A stretch of 64,000 nt of DNA from Bradyrhizobium ottawaense. GTDB taxonomy: Bacteria; Pseudomonadota; Alphaproteobacteria; Rhizobiales; Xanthobacteraceae. The stretch spans positions 1,364,001 to 1,428,000 of the forward strand of contig NZ_LT629693.1 in NCBI RefSeq assembly GCF_900099825.1. Reading direction: 5' to 3'. Position 1 is the first letter of the stretch. Every line of letters begins with the position of its first letter. The notes beneath the pieces are model-generated. The model saw only the letters and a list, made by a program, of their open reading frames with translations, ran no database searches and was not told where the DNA came from. Shown in pieces: positions 8,614 to 17,217 of the stretch. The position numbers were made by a program, and so were the translations under genes.

Positions 8614-9615
8614 TCAATTAATCCCGCGGATCAGGTTCTTGATCTTCTCCGCGTGCGGGCCGAGTTCCTTGGCGAGCTTGTCGAGATACCGATCGGAGAT
8701 GGCCGCAAAGCTCTTCTTGTCCACGTCCTCGACGATCTTGACGCCATACCCCTTCAGCTTGGTGGCCGCCGTCTTTTCGAGTTCGAATGCCTTGGCCGGC
8801 TCCTTGGCGCTGACTTCGGCCGCTGCGGTCTTGACCCACTGTTTCTGGTCGGCGGAAAGGCTCTGCCAAAGCTTGTCGCTGATGAACAGCAGCGCGTTGT
8901 TGGCTTCATGCTCGCTCATCGAGAGCACCGGCGCCACCTCGTAATGCTTGTTGACGAGGTAGACGTTGACGCTGTTCTCGGCGGCATCCATCACGCCGGT
9001 CTGCAGCGAGGTGTAGACGCTGCCGAACGGCATATGCACGGTCTGGGCGCCATAGGCCGGGAAGATTGCGTCCTCGGTCGCCGTGGCCTGAACCCGGATC
9101 TTCAATCCCTTCATGTCGCCGGCGTTGTGGATTTCCTTCTTGCTGTAGATGCTCCGCACGCCCTGCGAACCGGTGGCGATGACGTGCAGGCCCTGCGTGG
9201 TCTCGTCGATCATCGCCGTGATCGCGTCGATTACCTGCTGGTTGGCCAGCGACTTGACCAGATGATCGGCGTTGCGGAACAGGAAGTGCAGCGACATCAC
9301 TCCGGCCTGCGGCGAGATCGTCGCGGTATTCGCTGACGAGACGATGGCGAAGTCGATGTCGCCGGACTTCACCAGTTGCAGAAGCTGCGGCTCCTGGCCG
9401 AGTTGCGCGCCAGGATATTGATCGACCAGCATCGTTCCCTTGCTCAGTTCCTTGAGCTTGGCCGAAAACATGTCGTAGGCGACACTGTAGCCGGTGTTGA
9501 GCTGCTGATCGTGGGCGAAGCGGTAATGCTTCGTCTCCTGGGCGCCGGCGCTTGCGGCAAACATCACCGAAGCCGCGGCGATCGCCGCGCCCAACAACAT
9601 CCTACGACTGGCCAT
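8614..9615 (-). CDS. dctP: TRAP transporter substrate-binding protein (DctP), copy 1
   Basis: This 333-residue periplasmic protein has a Sec signal peptide (MASRRMLLGAAIAAASVMFA, cleaved after SAGA). The DctP fold shows the conserved GLKIRVQAT segment, whose arginine binds the substrate carboxylate, and the helical VYTSLQTGVMDAAEN stretch. It should capture a carboxylate solute and deliver it to DctQM. It is a clear paralogue of the next gene upstream, with long identical stretches such as VHMPFGSVYTSLQTGV. A putative operator (ATTGTCAAT) lies 50 bp before its start. Confidence 0.92.
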   Translation of the reverse strand: MASRRMLLGAAIAAASVMFAASAGAQETKHYRFAHDQQLNTGYSVAYDMFSAKLKELSKGTMLVDQYPGAQLGQEPQLLQLVKSGDIDFAIVSSANTATISPQAGVMSLHFLFRNADHLVKSLANQQVIDAITAMIDETTQGLHVIATGSQGVRSIYSKKEIHNAGDMKGLKIRVQATATEDAIFPAYGAQTVHMPFGSVYTSLQTGVMDAAENSVNVYLVNKHYEVAPVLSMSEHEANNALLFISDKLWQSLSADQKQWVKTAAAEVSAKEPAKAFELEKTAATKLKGYGVKIVEDVDKKSFAAISDRYLDKLAKELGPHAEKIKNLIRGIN

Positions 9616-9664
9616 CCCGCCCTCCCTGTTCTGATTTTCCCGATCATCCCATCAAGGCCGCAAG

Positions 9665-9673
9665 ATTGTCAAT
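9665..9673. promoter_or_regulatory. Putative GntR/FCD operator ATTGTCAAT (site 1)
   Basis: The 9-bp palindrome ATTGTCAAT lies 50 bp before dctP copy 1 and follows CATCCCATC by 12 nt. The same pair of words occurs before dctP copy 2 and, with the second motif as ATTGACAAT, before the GntR gene; the motif alone occurs before the dehydratase. The binding protein is inferred to be the GntR/FCD regulator encoded at 12881. Confidence 0.5.
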
Positions 9674-9751
9674 AAAGTAACGGCATTTCAAGGCGATGCG
9701 ACAGTTCCTGACCTCGAAGACACCAGATTATCGACAATTCCGCGAAGGGCC

Positions 9752-10750
9752 TTACTTAATGGCCCGGATCAGGTCCTTGACCTTCTCGGCGTGGGGACCG
9801 AGGTCCTTGGCGAGCTTGTCGAGATAGGGATCGGCTATTGCGACGAAGCCCGATTTGTCGACATCGGTGACCACTTTCACGCCGATCGCCTTCAGCTTGT
9901 CCTGCGACTGATGCTCGAGCTCGATCGCCTTGGCGGGCTGGGTCTTGTTGACCTCATCGGCGGCGGCCTGCACCCAGCCCTGCTGTTCCGGCGAGAGGCT
10001 GTTCCAGAGCTTGTCGCTGACCCAGACCAGGTTGTTGTTGGCCTCGTGTTCGGTCATCGACAGCACGGGCGCAACTTCATAGTGCTTGTTGGCGAGATAG
10101 ACGTTGACGCCGTTTTCGGCGACGTCGATCACGCCGGTCTGCAGCGAGGTGTAGACGCTGCCGAACGGCATGTGCACGATCTGCGCGCCATAGGCCGGGA
10201 ACATGGTGTCCTCGGTGGGCGTCGCCTGCACCCGCACCTTGAGACCTTTCATGTCATCGATCTTCTTGATCTCGCGCTTGGAATACATGCTGCGCAAACC
10301 AAGCGTCGACAGCGCGATGACGCGGGCGCCCTGCACGGTATCCGCGATCATCGCCTTCATGGCCTTGGACACTTCGGGATCCGCGATCGCCTTGATGAGA
10401 TGCGCCTCGGAGCGGAACAGGAAATGCATCGACATCACGCCGGCCTGCGGCGACAGCGTCGCGGCATTGGCTGATGACGAGATGCAGAACTCCACGTCGC
10501 CGGATTTGACGAGCTGCAGCACCTGCGGCTCCTGTCCGAGCTGCGCGCCCGGATACTGGTCGATCAGCATGGTGCCCTTGCTCAGCGCCTTCAACTTGTC
10601 GCTGAAGATATCGCCGACGATGCCGTAACCGGTCGATTTCGGTTGATCGTAGGCGAAGCGATAGTGTTTCGCCTCCTGCGCGCCGGCGCTTGCGGTGGTC
10701 ATCACGAGCGCGGCCACGACCGCACCAAGCACGCTTCTCAGCCTGTCCAT
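9752..10750 (-). CDS. dctP: TRAP transporter substrate-binding protein (DctP), copy 2
   Basis: This 332-residue paralogue of the neighbouring dctP has a signal peptide (MDRLRSVLGAVVAALVMTTA, cleaved after SAGA) and the binding segment GLKVRVQATPTEDTMFPAYG. The open frame reaches 10819, but ATG 10750 is preceded by GGGGGAGACG and begins a proper signal peptide. Two binding proteins for one membrane pair suggests either two related solutes or a duplication under differing control, since each gene has its own upstream operator-like motif. Confidence 0.92.
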   Translation of the reverse strand: MDRLRSVLGAVVAALVMTTASAGAQEAKHYRFAYDQPKSTGYGIVGDIFSDKLKALSKGTMLIDQYPGAQLGQEPQVLQLVKSGDVEFCISSSANAATLSPQAGVMSMHFLFRSEAHLIKAIADPEVSKAMKAMIADTVQGARVIALSTLGLRSMYSKREIKKIDDMKGLKVRVQATPTEDTMFPAYGAQIVHMPFGSVYTSLQTGVIDVAENGVNVYLANKHYEVAPVLSMTEHEANNNLVWVSDKLWNSLSPEQQGWVQAAADEVNKTQPAKAIELEHQSQDKLKAIGVKVVTDVDKSGFVAIADPYLDKLAKDLGPHAEKVKDLIRAIK

Positions 10751-10801
10751 CGTCTCCCCCTCATGATTTCTGATGTTATTTTTCCTTTTATCATCCCATC
10801 G

Positions 10802-10830
10802 GCCTTGTTCGATTGTCAATCAAACAAGGC
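10802..10830. promoter_or_regulatory. Putative GntR/FCD operator, 29-bp near-perfect palindrome (site 2)
   Basis: The sequence is symmetric about T10816, with 14 bases each side and a single mismatched pair (C10810/A10822). Its core is ATTGTCAAT (10812-10820) with outer arms GCCTTGTT and AACAAGGC. It lies 52-80 bp before dctP copy 2 and directly after CATCCCATC. It is the best-formed of the four ATTGWCAAT sites and probably the strongest operator. Confidence 0.6.
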
Positions 10831-10885
10831 GCAACGCATCTGCGAGATGGATGACAACCAATACGGCAAATCTATTCGCACAACC

Positions 10886-11006
10886 GTCATCGTCCGCCTT
10901 GTGCGCGATTGCGCACTGGGGCGGAAGATCCAGTATCCTGTGGGGTCTCGGCTCTACGTCAGCGTCTCTACAATACTGGATGCCCGCTTTCGCGAGCATG
11001 ACGACG
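10886..11006. repeat. Intergenic palindromic repeat
   Basis: The segment includes the palindrome GTGCGCGATTGCGCAC and an inverted pair ATCCAGTAT / ATACTGGAT about 40 nt apart, followed by GCCCGCTTTCGCGAGC. A related form with GTGCGCAATTGCGCAC occurs at 18886-18926. No gene is seen here. It separates the IlvD-type dehydratase stop from the dctP copy 2 promoter. Confidence 0.55.
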
Positions 11007-11023
11007 GCGGATGTACAAGTCGG

Positions 11024-12730
11024 CTACTTGCCTTCGCCGCGCATGAAATCGAAGTCGCAGCCCTCATCGGCCTGCAGGATGGTTTCGTTGAACAGATGCG
11101 CATAGCCGCGCTTGGCCCAGTCGGGCGTCGTCGGCGGCGCCAGCGCCGCACGGCGCTTTTCAAGTTCGGCATCGTCGATCAGCAAGTCGATGCTGCGGCT
11201 GGCGACATCGAGGCGGATCATGTCGCCGTTCCTGACCAGCGCCAGTGGGCCGCCGACAGCCGATTCCGGCGTGATGTGCAGCACGATGGTGCCGAACGCC
11301 GTGCCGCTCATGCGCGCGTCCGATATCCGTACCATGTCCTTCACGCCTGTACGCGCGAGCTTCTTCGGGATCGGCAGGTAACCCGCTTCCGGCATGCCGG
11401 GGGCGCCCTTCGGTCCCGCATTGCGCAGCACCAGCACGTCGTCGGCCGTCACATCGAGCGCGGGATCGTCGACCCGCAGCGTCATGTCTTCAACCGACTC
11501 GAACACCACCGCCCGGCCGGTATGCTGCAGCAATTTGGGGCTCGCCGCCGAATGCTTGATGACGGCACCGCGCGGCGCGAGATTGCCATGCAGCACCGCC
11601 ATCGCGCCTTCCGGCTTGATCGGATTGTTGCGCGGGCGGATCGCGTCCTGCCCCGGCACGTCCTCGGCACCGGCGACGACATCGCGCAACGTCGCGCCGG
11701 TGATGGTCCTGGCATCGAGGTCGAGGAGATCGCCGAGCTGCGCCATCAGCTTCGGCACACCGCCGGCATGATGGAAGTGCTCCATGTAGTGCTCGCCGGA
11801 CGGTTTCAGGTCGATCAGCACGGGCACTTCGCGGCCAAGCTTGTCGAAGGCTGCGAGATCGATACGATTTTTGGTGCGGTTGGCAATCGCGGTCAGATGA
11901 ATGAGGCCGTTGGTCGAGCCGCCGATCGCCTGCAGCACCACCTGCGCATTGCGGAACGACGACGCCGTCAGAAATTCGCTGGGCTTTGGCCCCTTCGCGA
12001 TCGCCATCGCGGCGGCAACCCTGCCGCTCGCTTCGGCGGAACGAAACCGTTCGGCATGCGGCGCCGGTATGGTCGCGCTCATCGGCAGCGACAGGCCGAG
12101 CGTTTCGGTGATGCACGCCATGGTGCTGGCGGTACCCATCACCATGCAGGTGCCGACCGACGGCGCCAGCCGGCCGTTGACGGCCTCGATCTCGACGTCG
12201 TCGATTTCACCGGCGCGGTATTTGGCCCACAGCCGCCGGCAATCGGTGCAGGCGCCGAGCACCTCGCCCTTGTGATGCCCGACCACCATCGGCCCGACCG
12301 GAATGACCACGGTCGGCAGATCGGCAGAGACTGCTGCCATGATCTGCGCCGGCAAGGTCTTGTCGCAGCCGCCGATCACCACAATGGAGTCCATCGGCTG
12401 GGCGCGGATCATCTCCTCGGTATCCATCGCCATCAGATTGCGCAGATACATCGACGTCGGATGCGAGAAGCTTTCGGCAATCGAGATGGTCGGGAATACC
12501 ATCGGCATCGCGCCCGACAGCATCACGCCGCGCTTCACGGCCTCGATGATCTGCGGCACATTGCCGTGGCAGGGATTGTAATCGCTGTAGGTATTGGTGA
12601 TGCCGACGATCGGGCGATTGAGCGCGTCGTCGGAATAGCCCATCGCCTTGATGAAGGCCTTGCGCAGGAACAGCGAAAATCCGGCGTCGCCATAGCTCGC
12701 CAATCCCTTGCGAAGTCCGTCGTCAGCCAT
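11024..12730 (-). CDS. IlvD/Edd-family dehydratase (probable sugar-acid dehydratase)
   Basis: This 568-residue protein belongs to the family of dihydroxy-acid dehydratase, 6-phosphogluconate dehydratase and L-arabinonate/D-xylonate dehydratases. Iron-sulphur cysteines are visible in VVIGGCDKTLPAQ, ACTDCRRLW and VGTCMVMGTAST. The chromosomal context (TRAP importer, GntR regulator, uronate-dehydrogenase-like gene) argues for an aldonate rather than valine/isoleucine synthesis. ATG 12730 (MADDGLRKG) is chosen over the frame opening at 12811 because AAAGAG precedes it. An ATTGTCAAT motif lies 52 bp upstream. Confidence 0.85.
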   Translation of the reverse strand: MADDGLRKGLASYGDAGFSLFLRKAFIKAMGYSDDALNRPIVGITNTYSDYNPCHGNVPQIIEAVKRGVMLSGAMPMVFPTISIAESFSHPTSMYLRNLMAMDTEEMIRAQPMDSIVVIGGCDKTLPAQIMAAVSADLPTVVIPVGPMVVGHHKGEVLGACTDCRRLWAKYRAGEIDDVEIEAVNGRLAPSVGTCMVMGTASTMACITETLGLSLPMSATIPAPHAERFRSAEASGRVAAAMAIAKGPKPSEFLTASSFRNAQVVLQAIGGSTNGLIHLTAIANRTKNRIDLAAFDKLGREVPVLIDLKPSGEHYMEHFHHAGGVPKLMAQLGDLLDLDARTITGATLRDVVAGAEDVPGQDAIRPRNNPIKPEGAMAVLHGNLAPRGAVIKHSAASPKLLQHTGRAVVFESVEDMTLRVDDPALDVTADDVLVLRNAGPKGAPGMPEAGYLPIPKKLARTGVKDMVRISDARMSGTAFGTIVLHITPESAVGGPLALVRNGDMIRLDVASRSIDLLIDDAELEKRRAALAPPTTPDWAKRGYAHLFNETILQADEGCDFDFMRGEGK

Positions 12731-12781
12731 CTCTTTAATTCCCGTGGTCGTTGGCCGCCCACTAAAGGAGGCCGCGGAATT

Positions 12782-12852
12782 ATTGTCAATGCATGATAAT
12801 TCGCGGGCCAAATTAAGCGGATAGCCGCCAAAATCCCATCATTATTGACAAT
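12782..12852. promoter_or_regulatory. Divergent promoter region with two ATTGWCAAT motifs (sites 3 and 4)
   Basis: ATTGTCAAT at 12782-12790 lies 52 bp before the dehydratase, and its reverse complement ATTGACAAT at 12844-12852 lies 29 bp before the GntR gene. The second is preceded by AATCCCATC, matching the CATCCCATC word at the dctP sites. This fits autoregulation of gntR plus control of the divergent catabolic operon. No clear -35/-10 pair could be fixed by eye. Confidence 0.55.
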
Positions 12853-12880
12853 GAATGGGGTACTGTGCTGACTTTGAGAG

Positions 12881-13564
12881 ATGAAAGCTCAGGCAGAGGA
12901 AGCTTCCGCGCTGACGCGCGAGGAGGAACAGGCGGAAGTCATTCGCCGCCTGGAAGAGGACATCATCTTCGGCCGCTTCGCGCCGGGCTCGCGGCTGGTC
13001 GAGGACACGCTGATGACGCGCTACGGCGCCAGCCGGCATTTCGTGCGCCAGGGCCTGTTCCAGCTCGAACGCCAGGGCATCGTGCTGCGCGAGAAGAATA
13101 TCGGCGCCACCGTGCGGTTCTATTCGGCCGAGGAAGTGCGGCAGATCTACGAGGTGCGGGAGATGCTGACGCGGCAGGCCGCGCTGATGATCGCGCTGCC
13201 CGCGCCCGCCAGCCTGATCGAAGAGTTGAGCGAGCTGCAGCGGCAATATTGCGCGAGGGCCGATGCGCAGGACCTGCGCGGCATTCACGAGACCAACGAC
13301 GCCTTCCACGTCGCGCTGTTTTCGGCTTGCGGCAATCCCTATCTGGTGCGCTCGCTGCAGGACTACATGAACCTGACGCTGCCGATGCGGGCCAAGAACC
13401 TCGCCGACAAGGAAGGTTTGGCGCTATCGCGTCGCCAGCACGAACTAATGATCGAGCTGTTGAAGGGCCGCGACAGCTGGGCGCTGGCGCAGCTCTGCGT
13501 CGACCACATGCAGTTCAGCAAGGCGGACTATCTCGGCCGCATCGCGGACAACAAGAATCCGTAA
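12881..13564 (+). CDS. GntR-family regulator, FCD subfamily
   Basis: This 227-residue regulator has an N-terminal winged helix (residues about 15-80, LVEDTLMTRYGASRHFVRQG and QLERQGIVLREKN). Its C-terminal all-helical FCD ligand domain shows NDAFHVALFSACGNPYLV, the D..H metal/ligand signature. FCD regulators usually repress sugar-acid or organic-acid operons until a pathway intermediate binds. It is divergent from the dehydratase-TRAP genes and shares motif ATTGWCAAT with them, so it is the likely local regulator. The start is preceded by TTGAGAG. Confidence 0.88.
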   Translation: MKAQAEEASALTREEEQAEVIRRLEEDIIFGRFAPGSRLVEDTLMTRYGASRHFVRQGLFQLERQGIVLREKNIGATVRFYSAEEVRQIYEVREMLTRQAALMIALPAPASLIEELSELQRQYCARADAQDLRGIHETNDAFHVALFSACGNPYLVRSLQDYMNLTLPMRAKNLADKEGLALSRRQHELMIELLKGRDSWALAQLCVDHMQFSKADYLGRIADNKNP

Positions 13565-13583
13565 GTCCGGCATCGGCGGAGCG

Positions 13584-14183
13584 ATGAGCCCCTTCATGAA
13601 ACGCGTGCTGGTGTTGTCCGCAGTGATCGCGGCGCGTGTCGGATGTGGCGCCGGCGCAGCCGAAGCCGCCAGTGATCCAAGGGCGGCGCAACTCACCTAT
13701 CAACCGTGGGCCAAGATTTGCGTCAATCGACCCGACGGCAATTCCGACTGCTTCACTTCTTCCGGCGCGAAGGGCGCGTGTCAGCCTTCCGGAGGCGGAA
13801 TCGCCGTCTGGATCCGCGACGGCAAACAGCGAAGCCTGTCCATCAACCTGGTGACGAAGCGCCTGCTCGACGGCACCCTCGCGGTCCGGATCGATCAGGG
13901 CACCCCGATCCCAATTCCTGATCCGAATTGTGGGGAATTGGGCTGCCGGGGCAAGCTCGATATCGACACCTATTTCATTGAAGGCCTGAAGCATGCGCGC
14001 ACGATCAGCATCGAAGCCATGGCCCGCGATCGTCAAGGCATCACCCTTCCGTTTCCGCTCGCAGGGTTCGCCGAGGCCTTTGACGGTCCGGCCGGCGGAC
14101 CACCAAAGGTAGCTGAGATGACCAGCGACGAATTGAACGCGCGGTTGAAGCGGGCAGCGAACCCGCCACCATGCGAGGAATAG
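13584..14183 (+). CDS. Invasion-associated locus B (IalB) family protein
   Basis: This 199-residue exported protein has an N-terminal signal (MKRVLVLSAVIAARVGCGAGA) and IalB-type features: WAKICV near the start, a conserved pattern of cysteines (DCFTSS, GACQPS, DPNCGELGCRGKLDI) and FPLAGFAEAFDGP. IalB proteins are periplasmic, of poorly defined role, and are common and multi-copy in Rhizobiales. It starts 19 nt after the GntR gene with GGAG upstream. No functional link to the sugar-acid genes is evident. Confidence 0.8.
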   Translation: MSPFMKRVLVLSAVIAARVGCGAGAAEAASDPRAAQLTYQPWAKICVNRPDGNSDCFTSSGAKGACQPSGGGIAVWIRDGKQRSLSINLVTKRLLDGTLAVRIDQGTPIPIPDPNCGELGCRGKLDIDTYFIEGLKHARTISIEAMARDRQGITLPFPLAGFAEAFDGPAGGPPKVAEMTSDELNARLKRAANPPPCEE

Positions 14184-14189
14184 GCAGCG

Positions 14190-15011
14190 CTACTTCTTCC
14201 AGTCCACGATCTTGCTCTTGTCGCCCGCGAATTCCATGCTGCAGAACGTGCCGCCCTGGTAGAAGTCGCCGACCGGATCGGGCTTGAGCTTGGCCTGCTC
14301 GGCCATTGCATGCTCGCGAAAGTCCTCAGCCCTGCCGGTCGGCCGGTAGCCGAGGTCGTAGGCGCGGTGGTTGTCCCACCAGGCGCGCTCGTTATACGAG
14401 GCGCCGTACAGCACCTCGAAATGAATGTCGGGATGGTCGAGCCCGATCCGGCAGAGCTGCACCAGGTCTTCCGGCTTCAGCCAGATCGAAAGCCTGCGGT
14501 GGTCGAGCGGCATTTCGCCGAAATTGCCGATCCGGATGCAGGTGACGCCGAGCCCGTATTTGTCGGCATAGAGCGCGCCGACGGCTTCGCCGAACACCTT
14601 GCTGACGCCATAGCGGCTGTCCGGCCGCGCGGTGACGTCGGTGCCGATGCGATGGTGGCGCGGATAGAAGCCAACCGCATGATTTGACGAGGCAAACACC
14701 ACGCGCTTGACGCCCTTCTTGCGCGCGGCCTCGAACAGGTTGTAGCCGCCGATGATGTTGGACTGCAGGATATCGTCCCAGGGGCCTTCGACCGAGTAGC
14801 CGCCGAAATGCAGGATACCGTCGACGCCGTCGCAGATCGCCTCGACCTGCGCCGGATCGGCCAGATCCGCCGCGATGAATTTCTCGTTCCTGCCGAGATC
14901 GGCCGGCGCCTTCAAGTCGCTCAGCACGAGGTCCGGATAGATCGGCGGCAACAGCTTGCGCAAGGACGTGCCGATCCCGCCGGCGGCGCCGGTCATCAAT
15001 ATGCGTGGCAT
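14190..15011 (-). CDS. NAD-dependent uronate dehydrogenase-like SDR/epimerase-family enzyme
   Basis: This 273-residue Rossmann protein has an N-terminal TGAAGGIG motif, SSNH with the catalytic serine, YGVSK with catalytic Tyr and Lys, and the motifs GYYSVEGPWDD-like (here GGYSVEGPWDD) and WWDNHRAYDLGY. The whole pattern resembles Agrobacterium-type uronate dehydrogenase, which oxidises D-galacturonate or D-glucuronate to the aldarolactone with NAD. AGAGGAACGCA precedes the start. It is divergent from an SMP-30 lactonase, a fitting next step. Substrate assignment is by family resemblance only. Confidence 0.75.
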   Translation of the reverse strand: MPRILMTGAAGGIGTSLRKLLPPIYPDLVLSDLKAPADLGRNEKFIAADLADPAQVEAICDGVDGILHFGGYSVEGPWDDILQSNIIGGYNLFEAARKKGVKRVVFASSNHAVGFYPRHHRIGTDVTARPDSRYGVSKVFGEAVGALYADKYGLGVTCIRIGNFGEMPLDHRRLSIWLKPEDLVQLCRIGLDHPDIHFEVLYGASYNERAWWDNHRAYDLGYRPTGRAEDFREHAMAEQAKLKPDPVGDFYQGGTFCSMEFAGDKSKIVDWKK

Positions 15012-15116
15012 TGCGTTCCTCTTCTCTTTTCTCTTGCTTGGACCGATTTGCGGTCATTGGCTGGGGGTGATAGCAAACCAAACTGCGAGGAAACGCAACA
15101 ACAACGAGAACAGCAA

Positions 15117-16085
15117 ATGTCCGAGGCATCATCTCATGCGGCCGGCTGGCGTCCGGCGACCTGCTATCCCGATCCGGCGATCCACGCGCTCGATCCGCGC
15201 TTCGAGAAATACTGGCTGAAGCTGTCGGCCGTGGAGCGGCTGACCACCGGCCTGCGCTGGGCCGAAGGCCCGGTATATTTTGGCGACGGGCGGTATCTCT
15301 TGTGCAGCGACATTCCGAACCAGCGCATCCTCAAATGGGAAGAGGAGACCGGCGCCGTCAGCATCTATCGCAAGCCGTCGAACTTCGCCAACGGCAACAC
15401 CCGCGACCGCCAGGGACGCCTCGTCACCTGCGAGCACGGCGGCCGCCGCGTCACCCGCACCGAATATGACGGCTCGATCACGGTGCTGATCGACAGTTTC
15501 GACGGCAAGCCGCTGAACTCACCCAATGACGTCGTGGTGAAATCCGACGGCTCGATCTGGTTCACCGATCCGACCTTCGGCCTGCTCGGCAACTACGAGG
15601 GCTACAAGGCCGAGTCCGAGATCGACGCCAATGTCTACCGCCTTGATGGTGCGACCGGCAAAGCCACCATCGTCGCCGAGGGCGTGCTCGGGCCCAACGG
15701 GCTGTGCTTCTCGCCGGACGAGAAGATCCTCTACGTCGTGGAATCCCGCGGCGTGCCGAACCGAAAGATTCTCGCCTATGACGTCTCGCCCGGCGGCGAC
15801 AGGATCTCCAACAAGCGCGTCTTCATCGACGCCGGTCCCGGCACGCCCGACGGCATGCGTTGCGACATCGACGGCAATCTGTGGTGCGGCTGGGGCATGG
15901 GCGATCCCGAACTCGACGGCGTCGTGGTCTACGCACCCGACGGCGTCCTGATCGGCCGCATCGCGCTGCCCGAGCGCTGCGCCAACCTCTGCTTCGGCGG
16001 CGTCAAGCGCAACCGCCTGTTCATGGCCGCGAGCCAGTCGATCTACGCGTTGTATGTCAACACGCAGGGCGCGCTCGGCGGGTAG
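15117..16085 (+). CDS. SMP-30/gluconolactonase/LRE family protein
   Basis: This 322-residue six-bladed beta-propeller has metal-site segments visible as GLRWAEGPVYF, NSPNDVVVKSDGSIWFTDP, GPNGLCFSPDEKILYV and PDGMRCDIDGNLWCG. Family members hydrolyse sugar lactones. The frame is open from 14808, but that part runs through the divergent neighbour; ATG 15117 gives the normal family length. Sitting head to head with the uronate-dehydrogenase-like gene, it probably opens the lactone that enzyme makes. Confidence 0.85.
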   Translation: MSEASSHAAGWRPATCYPDPAIHALDPRFEKYWLKLSAVERLTTGLRWAEGPVYFGDGRYLLCSDIPNQRILKWEEETGAVSIYRKPSNFANGNTRDRQGRLVTCEHGGRRVTRTEYDGSITVLIDSFDGKPLNSPNDVVVKSDGSIWFTDPTFGLLGNYEGYKAESEIDANVYRLDGATGKATIVAEGVLGPNGLCFSPDEKILYVVESRGVPNRKILAYDVSPGGDRISNKRVFIDAGPGTPDGMRCDIDGNLWCGWGMGDPELDGVVVYAPDGVLIGRIALPERCANLCFGGVKRNRLFMAASQSIYALYVNTQGALGG

Positions 16086-16093
16086 GCTCAACT

Positions 16094-16203
16094 GTCGTCC
16101 CTGCGAACGCAGGGACCCATACTCCGTGATCTCAATTTCGAAGGACGCTGTTCGACGACTTTTCGCAGTAACGAATGCCTGTGGTTATGGGTCCCTGCGT
16201 TCG
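16094..16203. repeat. 28-bp inverted-repeat element interrupted by the IS
   Basis: The left arm is 16094-16121 (GTCGTCCCTGCGAACGCAGG and on to CCCATA). The right arm begins at 16186 (TATGGGTCCCTGCGTTCG) and continues beyond the insertion at 17224-17233 (CAGGGACGAC). Rejoined, the right arm is the exact 28-nt reverse complement of the left arm and identical to the intact copy at 22727-22754. The spacer between arms is 64 nt, almost the same as at 8481-8598. Confidence 0.85.
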
Positions 16204-17217
16204 TGTTTGGTCCCGGAAGATTGGTTGGACGGAATCGGTGTAGAACGAGGCGTGGCCTTTATCAGGGAGCGCCTCGAGTCATGGAACTGAACCTGCACGC
16301 CAATGCTACGACGACGCCAAAGACGCGCGGCTACATCCAGCGCAGCAGGAAATCAGTCGTCCAATTGGCCGCGGAACTCGGGGTTAGCGAGACCACCATT
16401 CGTCGCTGGCGCGGACGAACGACGGTCGCGGACCGCTCGCATCAGCCGCGCAACCTGACGACCAGCCTGTCGGCTGTGGAAGAGAGGGCGGTTTGCGAGC
16501 TGCGGACGTCGCTGCAATTGCCGCTGGATGACATCGTCGAGGTGATGCAGCGCTGCATTAATGCCAAGCTATCCCGCAGCGCCATCCACCGCTGTCTGCA
16601 GCGAAATGGGATTAGTCGGCGTCCCAAGCCGGACAAGCCAAAGGCCGGCGTCTTCGAGACCGCCAGTGTTGGGTTCATCCATATCGACCTCAAGCATCTG
16701 CCGGCCCTGCAGCGTCGCACGAGTTATGCCTTTGTCGCCATCGATCGCGCCACTCGCTACGTCTATGTCGAGATCCACTCCAGGCGGGACAGCGAGACTG
16801 CGGCCGGCTTCCTCCAGCGCTTCCTGGCCCACTTCCCGCATGATGTTCACACCATCCTGACCGACAATGGCGCCGAGTTCACCGACCGCTTCGCCGTCGA
16901 CAAGAAGAACAAGCCGCCCGGTCGGCCTTCCGGCAGTCATCCCTTTGATCGGCTCTGCAAGCAACACGGCATCGACCATCGCCTGACCAAGCCCTACCAC
17001 CCGCAGACCAACGGTTTGGTCGAGCGCTTCAATCGCCGCATCGCCGAAGCCATCGGCCGCGAGGAAAAGCGCGGCAGCGCCCGCCGCACATTCGCCGACC
17101 ATGCCGATCGCGACGCCTTCCTCGGCAAGTTCGTCCACGATTACAATCGAACCCGCCTCAAATGCCTTGGATACAAGGCCCCCATCCAGGCCCTCACCAA
17201 TCTTCCGGGACCAAACA
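16204..17217 (+). mobile_element. IS481-family insertion sequence, 1014 bp, with 6-bp target duplication
   Basis: The ends are perfect 22-bp inverted repeats: 16204-16225 (TGTTTGGTCCCGGAAGATTG and GT) and 17196-17217. The element is flanked by direct copies of CGTTCG at 16198-16203 and 17218-17223, the target-site duplication. It lies inside the loop of the right arm of a palindromic repeat, so both ends and the pre-insertion sequence are certain. It holds one intact transposase gene, whose stop codon lies outside the element. Confidence 0.93.

Noticed and set aside
10643-12796. A 717-codon plus-strand frame across the dctP/dehydratase genes
   Set aside because: It crosses a promoter, a repeat and two genes of the other strand, and shows no domain.
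14808-15116. N-terminal extension of the SMP-30 frame
   Set aside because: It would overlap the divergent uronate-dehydrogenase-like gene and exceed the family length; ATG 15117 is normal.
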